A stretch of 64,000 bases of DNA, taken from assembly GCF_021698975.1 (NCBI RefSeq), contig NZ_SSXA01000003.1:1-64000 (forward strand), given 5' to 3'. Below are positions 20,401 through 30,104 of the stretch, in pieces; the first letter of the stretch is position 1, and every line of letters starts with the position of its first letter. Under the pieces are notes generated by a model. That model searched no databases, was not told the DNA's origin, and saw nothing but the letters and a program-made list of their open reading frames with translations. The stretch comes from Blastococcus sp. KM273128 (lineage in GTDB: Bacteria > Actinomycetota > Actinomycetes > Mycobacteriales > Geodermatophilaceae). Made by a program: the position numbers and the translations under genes.

Positions 20401-21293
20401 CGGACCCCCTCCTGGACGGCGGTCGCGCCGTCCTGCGCCATGACCGCGGTCGTCGGTGCGGGCACCTGCATGCCCTGGCTGCGGAACGCCTGGACGATGC
20501 GGGCGCGCAGGTCGCGGCCCACCTCGAACTGCCTGCCCGGCAGCGTGCGGGCGACCACCCGCACGTTCACCTCGTCCAGGCCGAGCGTCTCCACGCCCAT
20601 CACCGTGGGCGGGTCGAGCAGCAGCGGCCGCATGGCCGGGTCGCGGAACGCGTCCCGGCCCACCCCGCGCAGGATCTCGTTGGCCCGGGTCACGTCCACG
20701 CTGGTCGGCACGGGGACGTCGACGACGGCGCGCGCCCAGTCGCGGGAGAGGTTGACGACCTTGACGATCTGCCCGTTGGGCACGGTCACGACCTCGCCGT
20801 CGGGCGAGCGCACCCGGGTCACCCGCAGCGTGACGTCCTCGACCGTGCCGCTGGCCGGGTCGCCGCCGCCGACGACCTGGATCGAGACGACGTCACCGAA
20901 CCCGTACTGGCGCTCGGTGATGATGAAGAAGCCGGCCAGCACGTCACCGACGATGCGCTGGGCGCCGAAGCCCAGGCCCACGCCGAGCACCGTCGCCGGC
21001 GCAACGAGGCCGGTCACCGGGATGCCGAGCCGGTCGAGGATGAAGAAGACCGAGATCGAGTAGATCAGCACGACCAGGGACCAGGTGAGCACCTGGGTCA
21101 GCGAGTGGCGGTGCTTGGCCGCCTCCGACCGGACCAGCGCGTCGCCCCCGGTGGAGTTCCGGTCGATGCGGGTGGTGATCTTGTCACCGACCCAGCCGAC
21201 GAACCGGGCCAGCAGGACCGAGCCCAGGATGATCAGCACGACCTCGAGACCCCGCCCGGACAGCCAGTCCAGCACGTCTCTCAGCGCGTCCAC
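20397..21293 (-). CDS. mscS: MscS family mechanosensitive channel
   Basis: 298 aa, GTG at 21293. Membrane segments near 17-35, 70-90 and a pore helix with VLGVGLGFGAQRIVGDVLAG near 105-125, the Gly/Ala-packed TM3 of MscS. FGDVV and the beta domain VEDVTLRVTRVRSPDGEVVTVPNG follow, then the alpha/beta cytoplasmic cage. It releases solutes under hypo-osmotic stress. It overlaps the downstream stalk-like gene by 4 bp. The upstream gap 21294-21449 holds no feature I can support. Confidence 0.92.
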   Translation of the reverse strand: MDALRDVLDWLSGRGLEVVLIILGSVLLARFVGWVGDKITTRIDRNSTGGDALVRSEAAKHRHSLTQVLTWSLVVLIYSISVFFILDRLGIPVTGLVAPATVLGVGLGFGAQRIVGDVLAGFFIITERQYGFGDVVSIQVVGGGDPASGTVEDVTLRVTRVRSPDGEVVTVPNGQIVKVVNLSRDWARAVVDVPVPTSVDVTRANEILRGVGRDAFRDPAMRPLLLDPPTVMGVETLGLDEVNVRVVARTLPGRQFEVGRDLRARIVQAFRSQGMQVPAPTTAVMAQDGATAVQEGVR

Positions 21294-21449
21294 GGGTCTG
21301 CACTCCGATCGTCGGGGGAAGCGACCCTCCCACCTTGCGCACCGCGGGGCGGCGATGCCAACCGGTCCCGGAGGGTACCGCCGCCGGGAGCGGCTACCAC
21401 GCCGCTGACCTGCGGCGGAGCGTCGCGGAGAGATCGATCACGGGCCGGC

Positions 21450-22235
21450 TCACCGGGGCTCGACGAAGAGCGACTGGCTGGACCGGCCGACCGGCCCGTC
21501 GGCGTCGAAGAGGACGGCGAAGCACTGCGCGGCCCCCGCGCCGCCGTGCACGGTGGTGGCGTCCATCCCCAGCCACTCGCCGCGCGGCGGCCGCTGCAGG
21601 GCGACGGTGAGGTCGACGTTGGCGAAGGTCGCCGTCCGCCAGTCGAGCGTGGCCGAGATGCCGCTGGCGGCGTCGGTCATGACCAGCAGGTGCTCCAGCG
21701 GCGTCATCGGCTCCCCGGCGACGAGGGCGCACTCCGGCCGGGTCCACGCCGTCGCCGGACCCGGACCGTTGAACGTGCCCGCGGCGAACCGCCAGTCCAG
21801 CGCCCGGTGGTAGGCCACCTCGCTGGTGAAGAACGCCGCGCGCTCGGGGCGGCCCGCCCCCGGGCCGGCCGGTTCCGGGTGCGGCAGGGGGGTCGCGGGC
21901 GGGGCGTCGTCGCGGGTGCGCATCCGCCAGGCCGAGAGCCGCATCAGCGGCGGGCCACCGGCGTCCAGGACCGCCTCGACCAGCTCGATCCGCCGGCCGG
22001 GACGGACCACCGCGGTGCGCACCCGCACCGGGCCGACCGGTACCGGCGCGAGGATGTCGTAGGCCATCCGGACGGTCTGCCCGCCCTCGATCGCCCCGGC
22101 CCGCTCGACGGCGCGCAGCAGCAGCGCGGCGGGTGGCCCGGCGTGCTGGAACCCGTTGTCCCACGGGCCGATGGTCAGGGCGGTGGCGGTGAAGCCGTCG
22201 CCGTCGGGCAGGTAGAGGGCCTCGGGAACGTCCAC
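21450..22235 (-). CDS. thioesterase-like (TesB-type double hotdog) protein
   Basis: 261 aa, GTG at 22235. N-terminal hotdog with ALTIGPWDNGFQHAGPPAAL (HGG-like variant), and a C-terminal hotdog ending in DATTVHGGAGAAQCFAVLFD and GRSSQSLFVEPR. The overall layout fits actinobacterial acyl-CoA thioesterase II homologues that hydrolyse acyl-CoA to free acid and CoA. The acyl specificity is unknown. Divergent from the DMT transporter, 80 bp apart. Confidence 0.8.
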   Translation of the reverse strand: MDVPEALYLPDGDGFTATALTIGPWDNGFQHAGPPAALLLRAVERAGAIEGGQTVRMAYDILAPVPVGPVRVRTAVVRPGRRIELVEAVLDAGGPPLMRLSAWRMRTRDDAPPATPLPHPEPAGPGAGRPERAAFFTSEVAYHRALDWRFAAGTFNGPGPATAWTRPECALVAGEPMTPLEHLLVMTDAASGISATLDWRTATFANVDLTVALQRPPRGEWLGMDATTVHGGAGAAQCFAVLFDADGPVGRSSQSLFVEPR

Positions 22236-22315
22236 GGGAGGAGTCTGCCGCCCCGGGTCGCGGGCGGATCGGCCCGGTAGGTGTCTCGACGGCCGATGCC
22301 CGCTACCGTGCGCGC

Positions 22316-23287
22316 GTGCCCCGCACCGTCCGCCCCGGCCTCGGCTACGCCTTCACACTGGGCGCGGCGGCCCTCTTCGCCGTCAACGGCACGGTCTCCA
22401 CGCTCGCCCTCCAGGCCGGCATCCCGCCGACCCGGCTGACCGCGCTGCGCTGCACCGGCGCCGCGCTGGTGCTGCTCGCGGTGCTCGCGCTCGCCGCCCC
22501 GGGCCGGCTGCGGGTGCGGCCCCGCGAGCTCCCGCTGCTGGCCGTCTTCGGCGTCGTGGGCGTCGCGCTCACCCAGTTCCTCTACTACGTCGCCATCGGG
22601 CGGCTGCCGGTCGGCATCGCGCTGGTCTTCGAGATGACCGCGCCGGTCTTCATCGCGCTCTACGTCTGGCTGGTGCGCCGCGAGCGGGTGCGCAGCCGGC
22701 TTTGGGCGGCGCTGCTGCTGTCGCTCTCCGGCCTGGTGCTGGTCGCGCAGGTGTGGGAGGGCGGCGGCTCGCTGGACCCGCTCGGGGTGGCGGCGGCGCT
22801 GGCCGCGGCGCTGTGCCTGGCCACGTACTACCTGGTGGGTGAGCGGGGCACGGTGAGCCGCGACCCGGTCACGCTGACCTGCTGGAGCTTCGTGGCCGCG
22901 GCGCTGTTCTGGGCGCTGGCCGCGCCGTGGTGGGCGTTCGACGCCGGGGTGCTGGGGGAGCCGGTGCCGGTCTCGCTGGGCGGCCTGCAGCTCCCGCTGT
23001 GGCTGCTGGTCGGGTGGATCGTCGTGCTCGGCGCGGCGGTCCCGTTCTGGCTGTCGGTCGCGGCGCTGCCGCACCTGGCCCCGACCACCGCCGGCCTGGT
23101 GGCGACGGTCGAGCCGGTGTTCGCCTCCGTCGTCGCCTGGCTGTGGGTGGAGCAGGTGCTCACCGGCTGGCAGGTGGCGGGAGGCCTCGTCGTCCTGACC
23201 GGGATCGCGCTGGCCCAGACCGCGCGCACCGGGCGGACGCCGTCGGCGCCCCCCGTGCCGGAGACGCCGGCCCCGCTGTCGACCTGA
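22316..23287 (+). CDS. EamA/DMT superfamily transporter
   Basis: 323 aa with ten hydrophobic segments arranged as two EamA repeats; the first starts at GYAFTLGAAALFAVNGTVST and the second near GVAAALAAALCLATYYLVG. The C-terminal ATVEPVFASVVAWLWVEQ block is a strong DMT signature. It probably exports amino acids or other metabolites. The hexamer TACCGT (22304-22309) ends 6 nt before GTG 22316, so the mRNA is probably leaderless. Confidence 0.87.
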   Translation: MPRTVRPGLGYAFTLGAAALFAVNGTVSTLALQAGIPPTRLTALRCTGAALVLLAVLALAAPGRLRVRPRELPLLAVFGVVGVALTQFLYYVAIGRLPVGIALVFEMTAPVFIALYVWLVRRERVRSRLWAALLLSLSGLVLVAQVWEGGGSLDPLGVAAALAAALCLATYYLVGERGTVSRDPVTLTCWSFVAAALFWALAAPWWAFDAGVLGEPVPVSLGGLQLPLWLLVGWIVVLGAAVPFWLSVAALPHLAPTTAGLVATVEPVFASVVAWLWVEQVLTGWQVAGGLVVLTGIALAQTARTGRTPSAPPVPETPAPLST

Positions 23288-23303
23288 CGCGGGGACCGGG
23301 GCC

Positions 23304-24149
23304 TCAGCGCAGCCGGCGCACCGGGACGACCATCGGCGTCCCCGTCACCGGGTCGGCCATCACCCGTGCCTCGAGGTCAAAGACGCCGGCGAGGAGCTCC
23401 TCGGTGAGCACCTCGGCGGGCGTGCCCGAGGCCACCAGCGCGCCGCCCTTCATCGCCACCAGCCGCTGGGCGTACCGGGCGGCCAGGTTCAGGTCGTGCA
23501 GCACCACGACGACGGTGCGGCCGCGCTCGGCGTGCAGCCGGGCCACCAGGTCCAGCACGTCGATCTGGTGCGAGAGGTCCAGGTAGGTCGTCGGCTCGTC
23601 GAGCAGCAGCAGGTCGGTGCCCTGGGCCAGCGCCATCGAGATCCAGGCCCGCTGCCGCTGGCCGCCGGAGAGCGCGTCCACGGGCCGGCCCGCGAGGTCG
23701 GACATGTCCGTCCAGGCCAGCGCCTCGGCCACCACGGCCTCGTCGTCGCGCGACCACTGCCGCAGCCAGCTCTGGTGCGGGTGCCGGCCCCGGGCCACGA
23801 GGTCGCCGACGGTGAGCCCCTCGGGCGCGACCGGCGTCTGCGGCAGCAGGCCCAGCACCTTGGCCACCTCCCGCGTGGGCGTGCGCGCGATGGCCCGCCC
23901 GTCGAGCAGCACCTGGCCGCTCGTCGGCCGCAGCAGCCGGCCCAGCGCCCGCAGCAGCGTCGACTTCCCGCAGCCGTTCGGCCCGACGATGGCGGTGAAC
24001 GAGCCCTCGGTCAGCTCGAGGTCGAGGTCGTCGACGACGACCTGCTCGTCGTAGGCCAGCCGGACGTGCTCGGCGGCCAGCCGCACCCGCGGCGGCTCAC
24101 CGGGGAGGGCGGCGCGGTGCAGCAGTTCGGTGCCGGTGTCGAGGGTCAC
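23304..24149 (-). CDS. iron-siderophore ABC transporter ATP-binding protein
   Basis: 281 aa, GTG at 24149 overlapping the upstream permease stop by GTGA. Walker [11 protein letters not shown], signature [10 protein letters not shown], Walker [13 protein letters not shown] and H-loop VLHDLN are intact. [20 protein letters not shown] is characteristic of FepC/FhuC-type ATPases. It powers the two FecCD permeases encoded just upstream. Expected to be iron-repressed through the box at 26308-26326. Confidence 0.93.
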   Translation of the reverse strand: MTLDTGTELLHRAALPGEPPRVRLAAEHVRLAYDEQVVVDDLDLELTEGSFTAIVGPNGCGKSTLLRALGRLLRPTSGQVLLDGRAIARTPTREVAKVLGLLPQTPVAPEGLTVGDLVARGRHPHQSWLRQWSRDDEAVVAEALAWTDMSDLAGRPVDALSGGQRQRAWISMALAQGTDLLLLDEPTTYLDLSHQIDVLDLVARLHAERGRTVVVVLHDLNLAARYAQRLVAMKGGALVASGTPAEVLTEELLAGVFDLEARVMADPVTGTPMVVPVRRLR

Positions 24150-25228
24150 AGCGTCGCTCGCCGCCTTCCACGGACCAGGAGCCAGAGCAGGTAGGGGGCG
24201 CCGATGGCGGCGGTCAGGATGCCCACGGGCAGCGCCTGGGGGAGCACGGTGCGGGTGACCAGGTCGGCGGCCACCACGAGCAGCGCGCCGAGCACGCCCG
24301 ACGCCACCAGCGGCGGCCGCGAGCCGCCGGTGAGCCGCACGGCGATCTGCGGGACCACGAGGGCGACGAAGGTGATCGGCCCGGCGGCCGAGACGGCGAA
24401 CGCCACGAGGAAGACGGCGAGCAGCACGACGGCGGCCTGCGCCGCGGACACCCGCACGCCCAGGCCCCGGGCGGTGTCGTCGCCGAACTGGAGGACGCCG
24501 AGCACTCGCCCGGCCGCCAGCGCGAGCGGCAGCAGCACCGCGACGGCGACGCCGAGCGGCAGGACGTCGTCCCAGGTGCGGGCGTTCAGCGAGCCGGTGA
24601 TCCACACGTAGGCCGACGCGGCGTCGTAGATCTCGGCGTTGGTGAGCAGCCAGTCGGTGAGCGCGGTGCCCGCCGACCACAGCGCGATGCCGATGAGCAC
24701 CAGTCGGTACCCGTCGACCCCCGCCCGCCAGGTCAGCGCGAACAGCAGCGCACCGGTGACGAGCGCGCCCAGCAGGGCGGCCAGCGGCACGCCCAGCCCG
24801 CCCAGGACCGCCCCGGCGGAGGAGCCGCCGCTCAGCACGATCGCGGCCACCGCCCCCACGGAGGCGCCCATGGTGATGCCGAGGGTGTCGGGGGAGGCCA
24901 GCGGGTTGCGGGCGAAGGTCTGGAAGAGCGCGCCGGCGACGCCGAGGGCCAGCCCGACGAGGGCGCCGACCACCACCCGCGGGGCCCGGAGCCCCAGGAC
25001 GATGAACTGCTGCGGCCCCTCGCCCAGGCCGACGAGGGTGCGCAGCACGTCGCCGACGCCGATCGGGAAGTCGCCGCGGCCCATGCTGAGCGCGGCGGCC
25101 AGCACCAGCACGGCGAACCCGGCCACCGGCACGACGACCTGCTGCCAGCGCAGCAGCCCCGAGACGGGGCCCGCGCGCAGCACGCGCCCGGGCCGCAGCC
25201 GGGGCGGCGCCGGGGCCTCGACGCTCAC
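24146..25228 (-). CDS. FecCD family iron-siderophore permease (second subunit)
   Basis: 360 aa, about ten membrane helices. FecCD hallmarks are [38 protein letters not shown] and [19 protein letters not shown]. It heterodimerises with the product of the upstream permease gene to form the channel for ferric siderophores (FepG position). Overlaps both neighbours by 4 bp, so all three transporter genes are coupled. Confidence 0.93.
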   Translation of the reverse strand: MSVEAPAPPRLRPGRVLRAGPVSGLLRWQQVVVPVAGFAVLVLAAALSMGRGDFPIGVGDVLRTLVGLGEGPQQFIVLGLRAPRVVVGALVGLALGVAGALFQTFARNPLASPDTLGITMGASVGAVAAIVLSGGSSAGAVLGGLGVPLAALLGALVTGALLFALTWRAGVDGYRLVLIGIALWSAGTALTDWLLTNAEIYDAASAYVWITGSLNARTWDDVLPLGVAVAVLLPLALAAGRVLGVLQFGDDTARGLGVRVSAAQAAVVLLAVFLVAFAVSAAGPITFVALVVPQIAVRLTGGSRPPLVASGVLGALLVVAADLVTRTVLPQALPVGILTAAIGAPYLLWLLVRGRRRATL

Positions 25229-26280
25229 AGCCGCACCGTCCGGCTGCGGCGCACGAGCGCGATGAAGAACGGGGCGCCGACCAGGGCGAGCACGATGCCG
25301 ACCTGCAGCTCGCCGGGGCGGGCCAGGACGCGGCCGAGCACGTCGGCGACCAGCAGCAGCGCGGCGCCGGCGAGCGCGGAGCAGGGCAGCAGCCAGCGGT
25401 GGTCGGGGCCGGTGAGCGCGCGGACGGCGTGCGGCACGACCAGCCCCACGAACGCGATCGGCCCGCAGGCGGCGGTGGCGGCCCCGCAGAGCAGGGTGAT
25501 CGCGGCCAGGCCGACCGAGCGGGCCAGCCAGATGCGCTGGCCCAGCCCGCGGGCGACGTCCTCGCCGAGGCCGAGCAGGTTCAGCGCGGGGGCGTTGACC
25601 AGGGCCAGCACGAGGCCGACGGCGAGGAAGGGGGCGACCTGGGTGGCGACGGAGGCGTCCCGCCCGGCCAGCGAGCCGACCACCCAGAAGCGGAAGCTGT
25701 CCAGCGTCTGCTGGTCGCTGACCAGGACGGCGCGCACCAGGGCGTACATGAGCGCGGACAGCGCCGCGCCGGCGAGGGCGAGGGTGACCGGTGTCGCCCC
25801 GCCCCGCCCGGCGGAGCCGATGGCGTACACGAGCACGGTGCCGAGCAGCGCCCCCGCGAAGGCGAACCAGACGTAACCGGCGGGGGTGCCGACGCCCAGC
25901 AGCGTGATCGCCAGGACGACGGCGAGGCTCGCGCCCGCGGTGACGCCGAGGAGCCCGGGGTCGCCCAGCGGGTTGCGGGTGTGGCCCTGCATGAGCGCCC
26001 CGGCCAGGCCGAGCGCCGCGCCGACCATGAGCCCCAGCACCGTGCGCGGGACGCGCAGCTGCCGGACGATCACCGCTTCCTCGCCGGAGAGGGAGGGGTC
26101 GAGCAGCGAGCGCCAGACCTCGGGGAGGCCGATGGACCGCGTGCCGATCGCGATGCTGGCCAGCGCCGCGGCGACGACGAGCACCAGGAGCAGCAGCAGC
26201 GTGCCCAGCCGTCGGGCGCGCAGCGCCGTCGCCGGAGGTCGCGCCGAGCCCCGCGCCGGGACGTCGACCGTGGTGGCCAC
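25225..26280 (-). CDS. FecCD family iron-siderophore permease (first subunit)
   Basis: 351 aa, GTG at 26280. FecCD blocks [39 protein letters not shown] and [19 protein letters not shown] are clear (FepD position). First gene of a three-gene importer operon. No substrate-binding lipoprotein is encoded within the operon or on either side, so the binding protein must be encoded elsewhere. An iron box lies 28 bp upstream of the start. Confidence 0.93.
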   Translation of the reverse strand: MATTVDVPARGSARPPATALRARRLGTLLLLLVLVVAAALASIAIGTRSIGLPEVWRSLLDPSLSGEEAVIVRQLRVPRTVLGLMVGAALGLAGALMQGHTRNPLGDPGLLGVTAGASLAVVLAITLLGVGTPAGYVWFAFAGALLGTVLVYAIGSAGRGGATPVTLALAGAALSALMYALVRAVLVSDQQTLDSFRFWVVGSLAGRDASVATQVAPFLAVGLVLALVNAPALNLLGLGEDVARGLGQRIWLARSVGLAAITLLCGAATAACGPIAFVGLVVPHAVRALTGPDHRWLLPCSALAGAALLLVADVLGRVLARPGELQVGIVLALVGAPFFIALVRRSRTVRL

Positions 26281-26307
26281 GAGCAGCTCCCGGGACGGAC
26301 GGCTTGG

Positions 26308-26326
26308 TCAGATAAGGCTTACCTTA
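26308..26326 (-). promoter_or_regulatory. DtxR/IdeR iron box
   Basis: Minus-strand TAAGGTAAGCCTTATCTGA matches the IdeR/DtxR consensus TWAGGTWAGSCTWACCTWA at 16 of 19 positions. It sits 28-46 bp upstream of the first permease start, where bound Fe(II)-IdeR would block transcription when iron is plentiful. Confidence 0.85.
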
Positions 26327-26381
26327 GCCTCGCTCCGCCGGTCCCGTCAGGGCTGCCGGGCCGACCAGCCCCGCCGGGAGG

Positions 26382-27092
26382 TCAGCGCTTCTGCCGGCGA
26401 CTGCCCCCGTGCCAGTCCTCCTGCTGCCCGACCTCGCCCGGCTGCACCCCGAACGCGGGCAGCTGCGGGCGCTCGCGCAGGCTGCGCTTCAGCTCGGCGA
26501 ACCCCGGGAACGAGGCCAGCCCGACGACGTGGTCCCACAGCGCGACGGCCTCGTCCTCGGCGGGCAGCCGGCTGATGACCGGCCCGAAGAACGCGACGCC
26601 CTCCGGTGGCCGGAAGTGCAGGATCGGCGTCCCGACGTCCTTGCCGGCCAGGCCGAGGGCCTCGTCGGTCTCGGCCTGGATCTGCGCGTCGCGGCCGCCG
26701 TCCTCCAGCGCGTCGGCGAGGTCGGCGGGGAGCCCGGCGTCGGCGAGCACGGGTGCGACGAACTCCGTCGTCCCCCGCTCCGCCCGGTCGCCCTCGGGGC
26801 CGCGCTCGAAGACGCGCCGGCCGCACGCCTCGTAGAACCGGGCGACGCCCTCGTTGCCGTGGTCGTCGCGCACGTGGGCGGCGACGCGGAGCAGCCGCAG
26901 CCCGGCGGTGTGCCCGGCCTCGTACTCGGGCGGGAAGTGGGTGGCGTAGTCCACGTGCGCGTTGAGCAGCCGCAGCGAGATGAACCGCCACTCGACGTCG
27001 TACTCCCGCTGCGCGCTCACCTGCCGGACCCACTTGCTGGTCATCCAGGCGAAGGGGCAGACCGGGTCGAACCAGAAGCGCAGATCGGCCAT
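26382..27092 (-). CDS. DsbA-like oxidoreductase of the mycothiol-dependent nitroreductase (Rv2466c) type
   Basis: 236 aa thioredoxin-fold protein with helical insert. It starts MADLRFWFDPVCPFAWMTSKW, closely matching the Rv2466c-type start; the active-site motif here is CPFA (Cys12), with the second Cys replaced by Ala. The cis-Pro region is DVGTPILHFRPP. Relatives use mycothiol to reduce disulfides or nitro compounds. The monothiol motif would imply a mycothiol-linked mechanism rather than an internal disulfide. Confidence 0.8.
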   Translation of the reverse strand: MADLRFWFDPVCPFAWMTSKWVRQVSAQREYDVEWRFISLRLLNAHVDYATHFPPEYEAGHTAGLRLLRVAAHVRDDHGNEGVARFYEACGRRVFERGPEGDRAERGTTEFVAPVLADAGLPADLADALEDGGRDAQIQAETDEALGLAGKDVGTPILHFRPPEGVAFFGPVISRLPAEDEAVALWDHVVGLASFPGFAELKRSLRERPQLPAFGVQPGEVGQQEDWHGGSRRQKR

Positions 27093-27129
27093 GGGGCGAA
27101 CCTAGGTGCTCCCGCCCGCCCGCGCCGGG

Positions 27130-27657
27130 TCAGCCGGGGAGGACCGACTCGATCGCCGCGCGCACCTCGGGGGAGTCGGGCTCGGTGCGCGGGCGGAAGC
27201 GGGCGACGACGCGGCCGGTCCCGTCGAGCACCCACTTCTCGAAGTTCCACTGGACGTCGCCCGCGGTGCCGTCGAGGTCGGGCACCGCGGTCAGCCGCTG
27301 GAAGAGGGGGTGCGCGCCCGGACCGTTGACCTCGGTCTTCTCCGTCAGCGGGAAGGTGACGCCGTAGGTGGCCGAGCAGAACTGCTCGATCTCCTCGGCG
27401 GTGCCGGGCTCCTGGCCCATGAACTGGTTGCAGGGCACCCCGACGACGCTGAACCCGCGCGGCCCGTACTCCTCGTGCAGCGCCTCGAGCGCGGTGTACT
27501 GCGGGGTGAGCCCGCACCGGCTGGCCACGTTCACCACCAGCGCCGGCGACCCGCCGGTGAGCTCCCGCAGCGTGGTGGTACTGCCCTGCAGCGTGGTCAG
27601 GGGCGTGTCGAGGAGGTCGTCCATGCCGCGCGGCAGCGCCTCCGGCCGGGCGTTCAT
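27130..27657 (-). CDS. thioredoxin-type glutathione peroxidase homologue
   Basis: 175 aa. Peroxidatic Cys in NVASRCGLTPQYTALE, second conserved block CNQFMGQEPGT (Gln), and WNFEKWVLDGTGRVV (Trp, Asn) complete the GPx tetrad; Cys replaces selenocysteine. In actinobacteria, which lack glutathione, such enzymes are normally reduced by thioredoxin. Start at ATG 27657, with AGGA directly before it; ATG 27624 is an alternative. Confidence 0.88.
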   Translation of the reverse strand: MNARPEALPRGMDDLLDTPLTTLQGSTTTLRELTGGSPALVVNVASRCGLTPQYTALEALHEEYGPRGFSVVGVPCNQFMGQEPGTAEEIEQFCSATYGVTFPLTEKTEVNGPGAHPLFQRLTAVPDLDGTAGDVQWNFEKWVLDGTGRVVARFRPRTEPDSPEVRAAIESVLPG

Positions 27658-27673
27658 TCCTGGCCCGGGGCGC

Positions 27674-28078
27674 TCACCCCAGGCCGCTGACGTCGTCGGG
27701 CACGTCGACGGCGTACCGGCGCAGCGCCGCCAGCGGCACCACCTCGAGGGCGCGGGCGTTGGTCGAGGCCAGCACCACGCCCGCGGCCGCCCCCGCCTGG
27801 TAGGCCTGCAGCCACCGGGTGGCGACGACGCACCAGCGGTCGCCCGGCCGCAGCCCCGGGAAGCCGTACTCCGGGCGCGGGGTGGACAGGTCGTTGCCCA
27901 GCTCCCGCTGCAGCGCCAGGAACTCGGTGGAGACGACGGCGCAGACGGTGTGCGAGCCGACGTCCTCCGGCCCCGAGGTGCAGTGCCCGTCGCGGTAGAA
28001 GCCGGTCAGCGGGTCGGTCGAGCACGGTTCGAGCGGTCCACCGAGCACATTCAGCTCGTCCGCGGGGTCGGGCTGCAC
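27674..28078 (-). CDS. DUF2237 family protein
   Basis: 134 aa from GTG 28078, chosen because GAGGAG lies 5 nt upstream. DUF2237 landmarks: NVLGGPLEPCSTDPLTGFYR, DGHCTSGPEDVGSHTVCAVVS, a GNDLSTPRPEYGFPGLRPGD segment and WCVVATRWLQAYQAG. Conserved Cys/Asp residues suggest a metal or ligand site, but function is unknown. Same strand as, and 16 bp upstream of, the peroxidase gene. Confidence 0.85.
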   Translation of the reverse strand: MQPDPADELNVLGGPLEPCSTDPLTGFYRDGHCTSGPEDVGSHTVCAVVSTEFLALQRELGNDLSTPRPEYGFPGLRPGDRWCVVATRWLQAYQAGAAAGVVLASTNARALEVVPLAALRRYAVDVPDDVSGLG

Positions 28079-28133
28079 GGGCACTCCTCGAGGGGGCGTG
28101 GTCGGCGGGCGCCCAGGATGGCATGGTGCGGGC

Positions 28134-30104
28134 GTGACCGAGACCACCGAGATCCTCTGGCGTCCCTCCGCCGCCTCGATCGCCGGCACCCGCATGGCCG
28201 CCTTCGCCGCCGACGTGGCCGCGCGCCGGGGCGTGACCTTCGGCGACCCCGTCGACTACGACGCCCTCTGGCGCTGGTCGGTGGAGCACCTCGACCAGTT
28301 CTGGGGCGACCTCGCGCGCTGGACCGGTGTCCTCGACGTCCCCGACGAGCAGGTGCTCCCCTCTCGCGGGATGCCCGGCGCGGTCTGGTTCCCCGGCACG
28401 ACGGTGAACTACGCCGAGCAGGTGTTCCGCCAGGCCGCCGACGACCGGCCCGCGCTGATCGCCGTCGCGGAGGACACCGAGCCCGTCGAAGTGCCGTGGG
28501 CCGAGCTCCGCGCCCGGGTGGGTGCCTTCGCCGCGACCCTGCGCCGGCTCGGCGTGCGCCCCGGCGACCGGGTGGCCGGCTACCTGCCCAACGTGCCCGA
28601 GACCGTCGTCGCCTTCCTGGGCGCCGCCGCGGTCGGGGCGGTGTGGTCCTCCTGCGCGCCGGACTTCGGCACCCGCGCCGTCCTCGACCGGTTCGCGCAG
28701 ATCGAGCCGACCGTGCTGGTCGCCGTCGACGGGTACCGGTTCAACGGGCGGGAGCACGACCGGCGGGAGGTCGTCGCGCAGCTGCGGGAGGCGCTGCCCT
28801 CGGTGCGGACGACGGTCGCCGTCCCGCGGCTGTTCCCCGACGAGGTGCCCGACGGCGCCCTGGCCTGGGTCGACGCCGTGGCCGAGGGTCAGGACCCGGT
28901 GTTCGAGCCGACGCCGTTCGACCACCCGCTGTGGATCGTCTACTCGTCGGGCACCACCGGCCTGCCCAAGGGGATCGTGCACGGGCACGGCGGGGTGGTG
29001 CTGGAGCAGCTGAAGTCCGGCCGGCTGCACCAGGACCTCGCCCCCGGCGACCGCTTCTACTGGTACACCTCGACGGCCTGGATGATGTGGAACGTCGTGG
29101 TGTCGTCGCTGCTCTCCGGGGCGACGGCGATCCTGCACGACGGCGCCCCGGCGTACCCGACCGTGGATGCGCAGTTCGCGCTCGCCGCCCGGCTCGGGAC
29201 GACCGTGCTGGGCACCAGCCCCGGCTACCTGGCCGCCTGCCAGAAGGCCGGCGTCCGCCCCCGCGACGACCACGACCTCTCGGCGCTGCGCGTGCTGGCC
29301 AGCACCGGGTCGCCGCTGCCTGCGTCCTCGTACCACTGGGTCTACGACGCCGTGGGCAGCGACCTGCAGCTGACGTCGGCCTCCGGCGGCACCGACGTCG
29401 CCACCGGCTTCATCGGGTCCAGCCCGCTGCTGCCGGTGACGGCGGGGGAGCTGCAGCGGCCCAACCTGGGCGTCGCCGTGGCGTCGTGGGACGAGCAGGG
29501 CCGGCCCGTGGTGGGGGAGCTGGGTGAGCTCGTGGTCACCGAGCCGATGCCCTCGATGCCGCTCTACTTCTGGAACGACCCGGACGGCGCCCGCTACCGG
29601 GCCGCCTACTTCGAGCCGTGGCCCGGCGTCTGGCGGCACGGCGACTGGCTGGAGATCACCGAGCGCGGCACCTGCGTCATCACCGGCCGGTCGGACTCCA
29701 CGCTCAACCGCGGCGGCGTGCGGATGGGCACCGCCGACATCTACGCCGCCGTCGAGGCCTTCCCGGAGGTGCTCGACTGCGTCGTCCTCGGCGTGGAACT
29801 GCCCGAGGGCGGCTACTGGATGCCGCTGTTCGTGCAGCTCGCGCCCGGGACCGAGCTGACCGAGGACCTGGTCGGGCGGCTGCGGTCGGCGATCCGCGAG
29901 CAGGCCTCCCCGCGGCACGTGCCGGACGAGGTGATCGCCGTCCCCGGGGTGCCGCACACCCGCACCGGGAAGCGGCTGGAGGTGCCGCTCAAGCGGCTGT
30001 TCCAGGGCGTGGACCCGGCGAAGGCGGTCAACACCGGCACCGTGGACGACGCCTCGCTGGTCGAGTACTACATCGAGCTCGCCCGCCAGCGCTCGGGCGG
30101 TTAG
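28134..30104 (+). CDS. acetoacetyl-CoA synthetase
   Basis: 656 aa, GTG at 28134, the length typical of this enzyme. ANL adenylation motifs: YSSGTTGLPKGIVHGHGG (P-loop), TSTAWMMWN, SASGGTDVATGF, and the C-terminal GRSDSTLNRGGVRMGTADIY hinge with TRTGKRLEVPLKRLF carrying the catalytic Lys. It activates acetoacetate to acetoacetyl-CoA with ATP. The last base of its TAG is the first base of a 24-bp tandem repeat. Followed on the same strand by an acyl-CoA dehydrogenase, consistent with fatty-acid or ketone-body use. Confidence 0.92.
   Translation: MTETTEILWRPSAASIAGTRMAAFAADVAARRGVTFGDPVDYDALWRWSVEHLDQFWGDLARWTGVLDVPDEQVLPSRGMPGAVWFPGTTVNYAEQVFRQAADDRPALIAVAEDTEPVEVPWAELRARVGAFAATLRRLGVRPGDRVAGYLPNVPETVVAFLGAAAVGAVWSSCAPDFGTRAVLDRFAQIEPTVLVAVDGYRFNGREHDRREVVAQLREALPSVRTTVAVPRLFPDEVPDGALAWVDAVAEGQDPVFEPTPFDHPLWIVYSSGTTGLPKGIVHGHGGVVLEQLKSGRLHQDLAPGDRFYWYTSTAWMMWNVVVSSLLSGATAILHDGAPAYPTVDAQFALAARLGTTVLGTSPGYLAACQKAGVRPRDDHDLSALRVLASTGSPLPASSYHWVYDAVGSDLQLTSASGGTDVATGFIGSSPLLPVTAGELQRPNLGVAVASWDEQGRPVVGELGELVVTEPMPSMPLYFWNDPDGARYRAAYFEPWPGVWRHGDWLEITERGTCVITGRSDSTLNRGGVRMGTADIYAAVEAFPEVLDCVVLGVELPEGGYWMPLFVQLAPGTELTEDLVGRLRSAIREQASPRHVPDEVIAVPGVPHTRTGKRLEVPLKRLFQGVDPAKAVNTGTVDDASLVEYYIELARQRSGG

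Noticed and set aside
27654..29957. 767-codon open frame antisense to acetoacetyl-CoA synthetase
   Set aside because: Shadow frame; the opposite strand has all ANL motifs.
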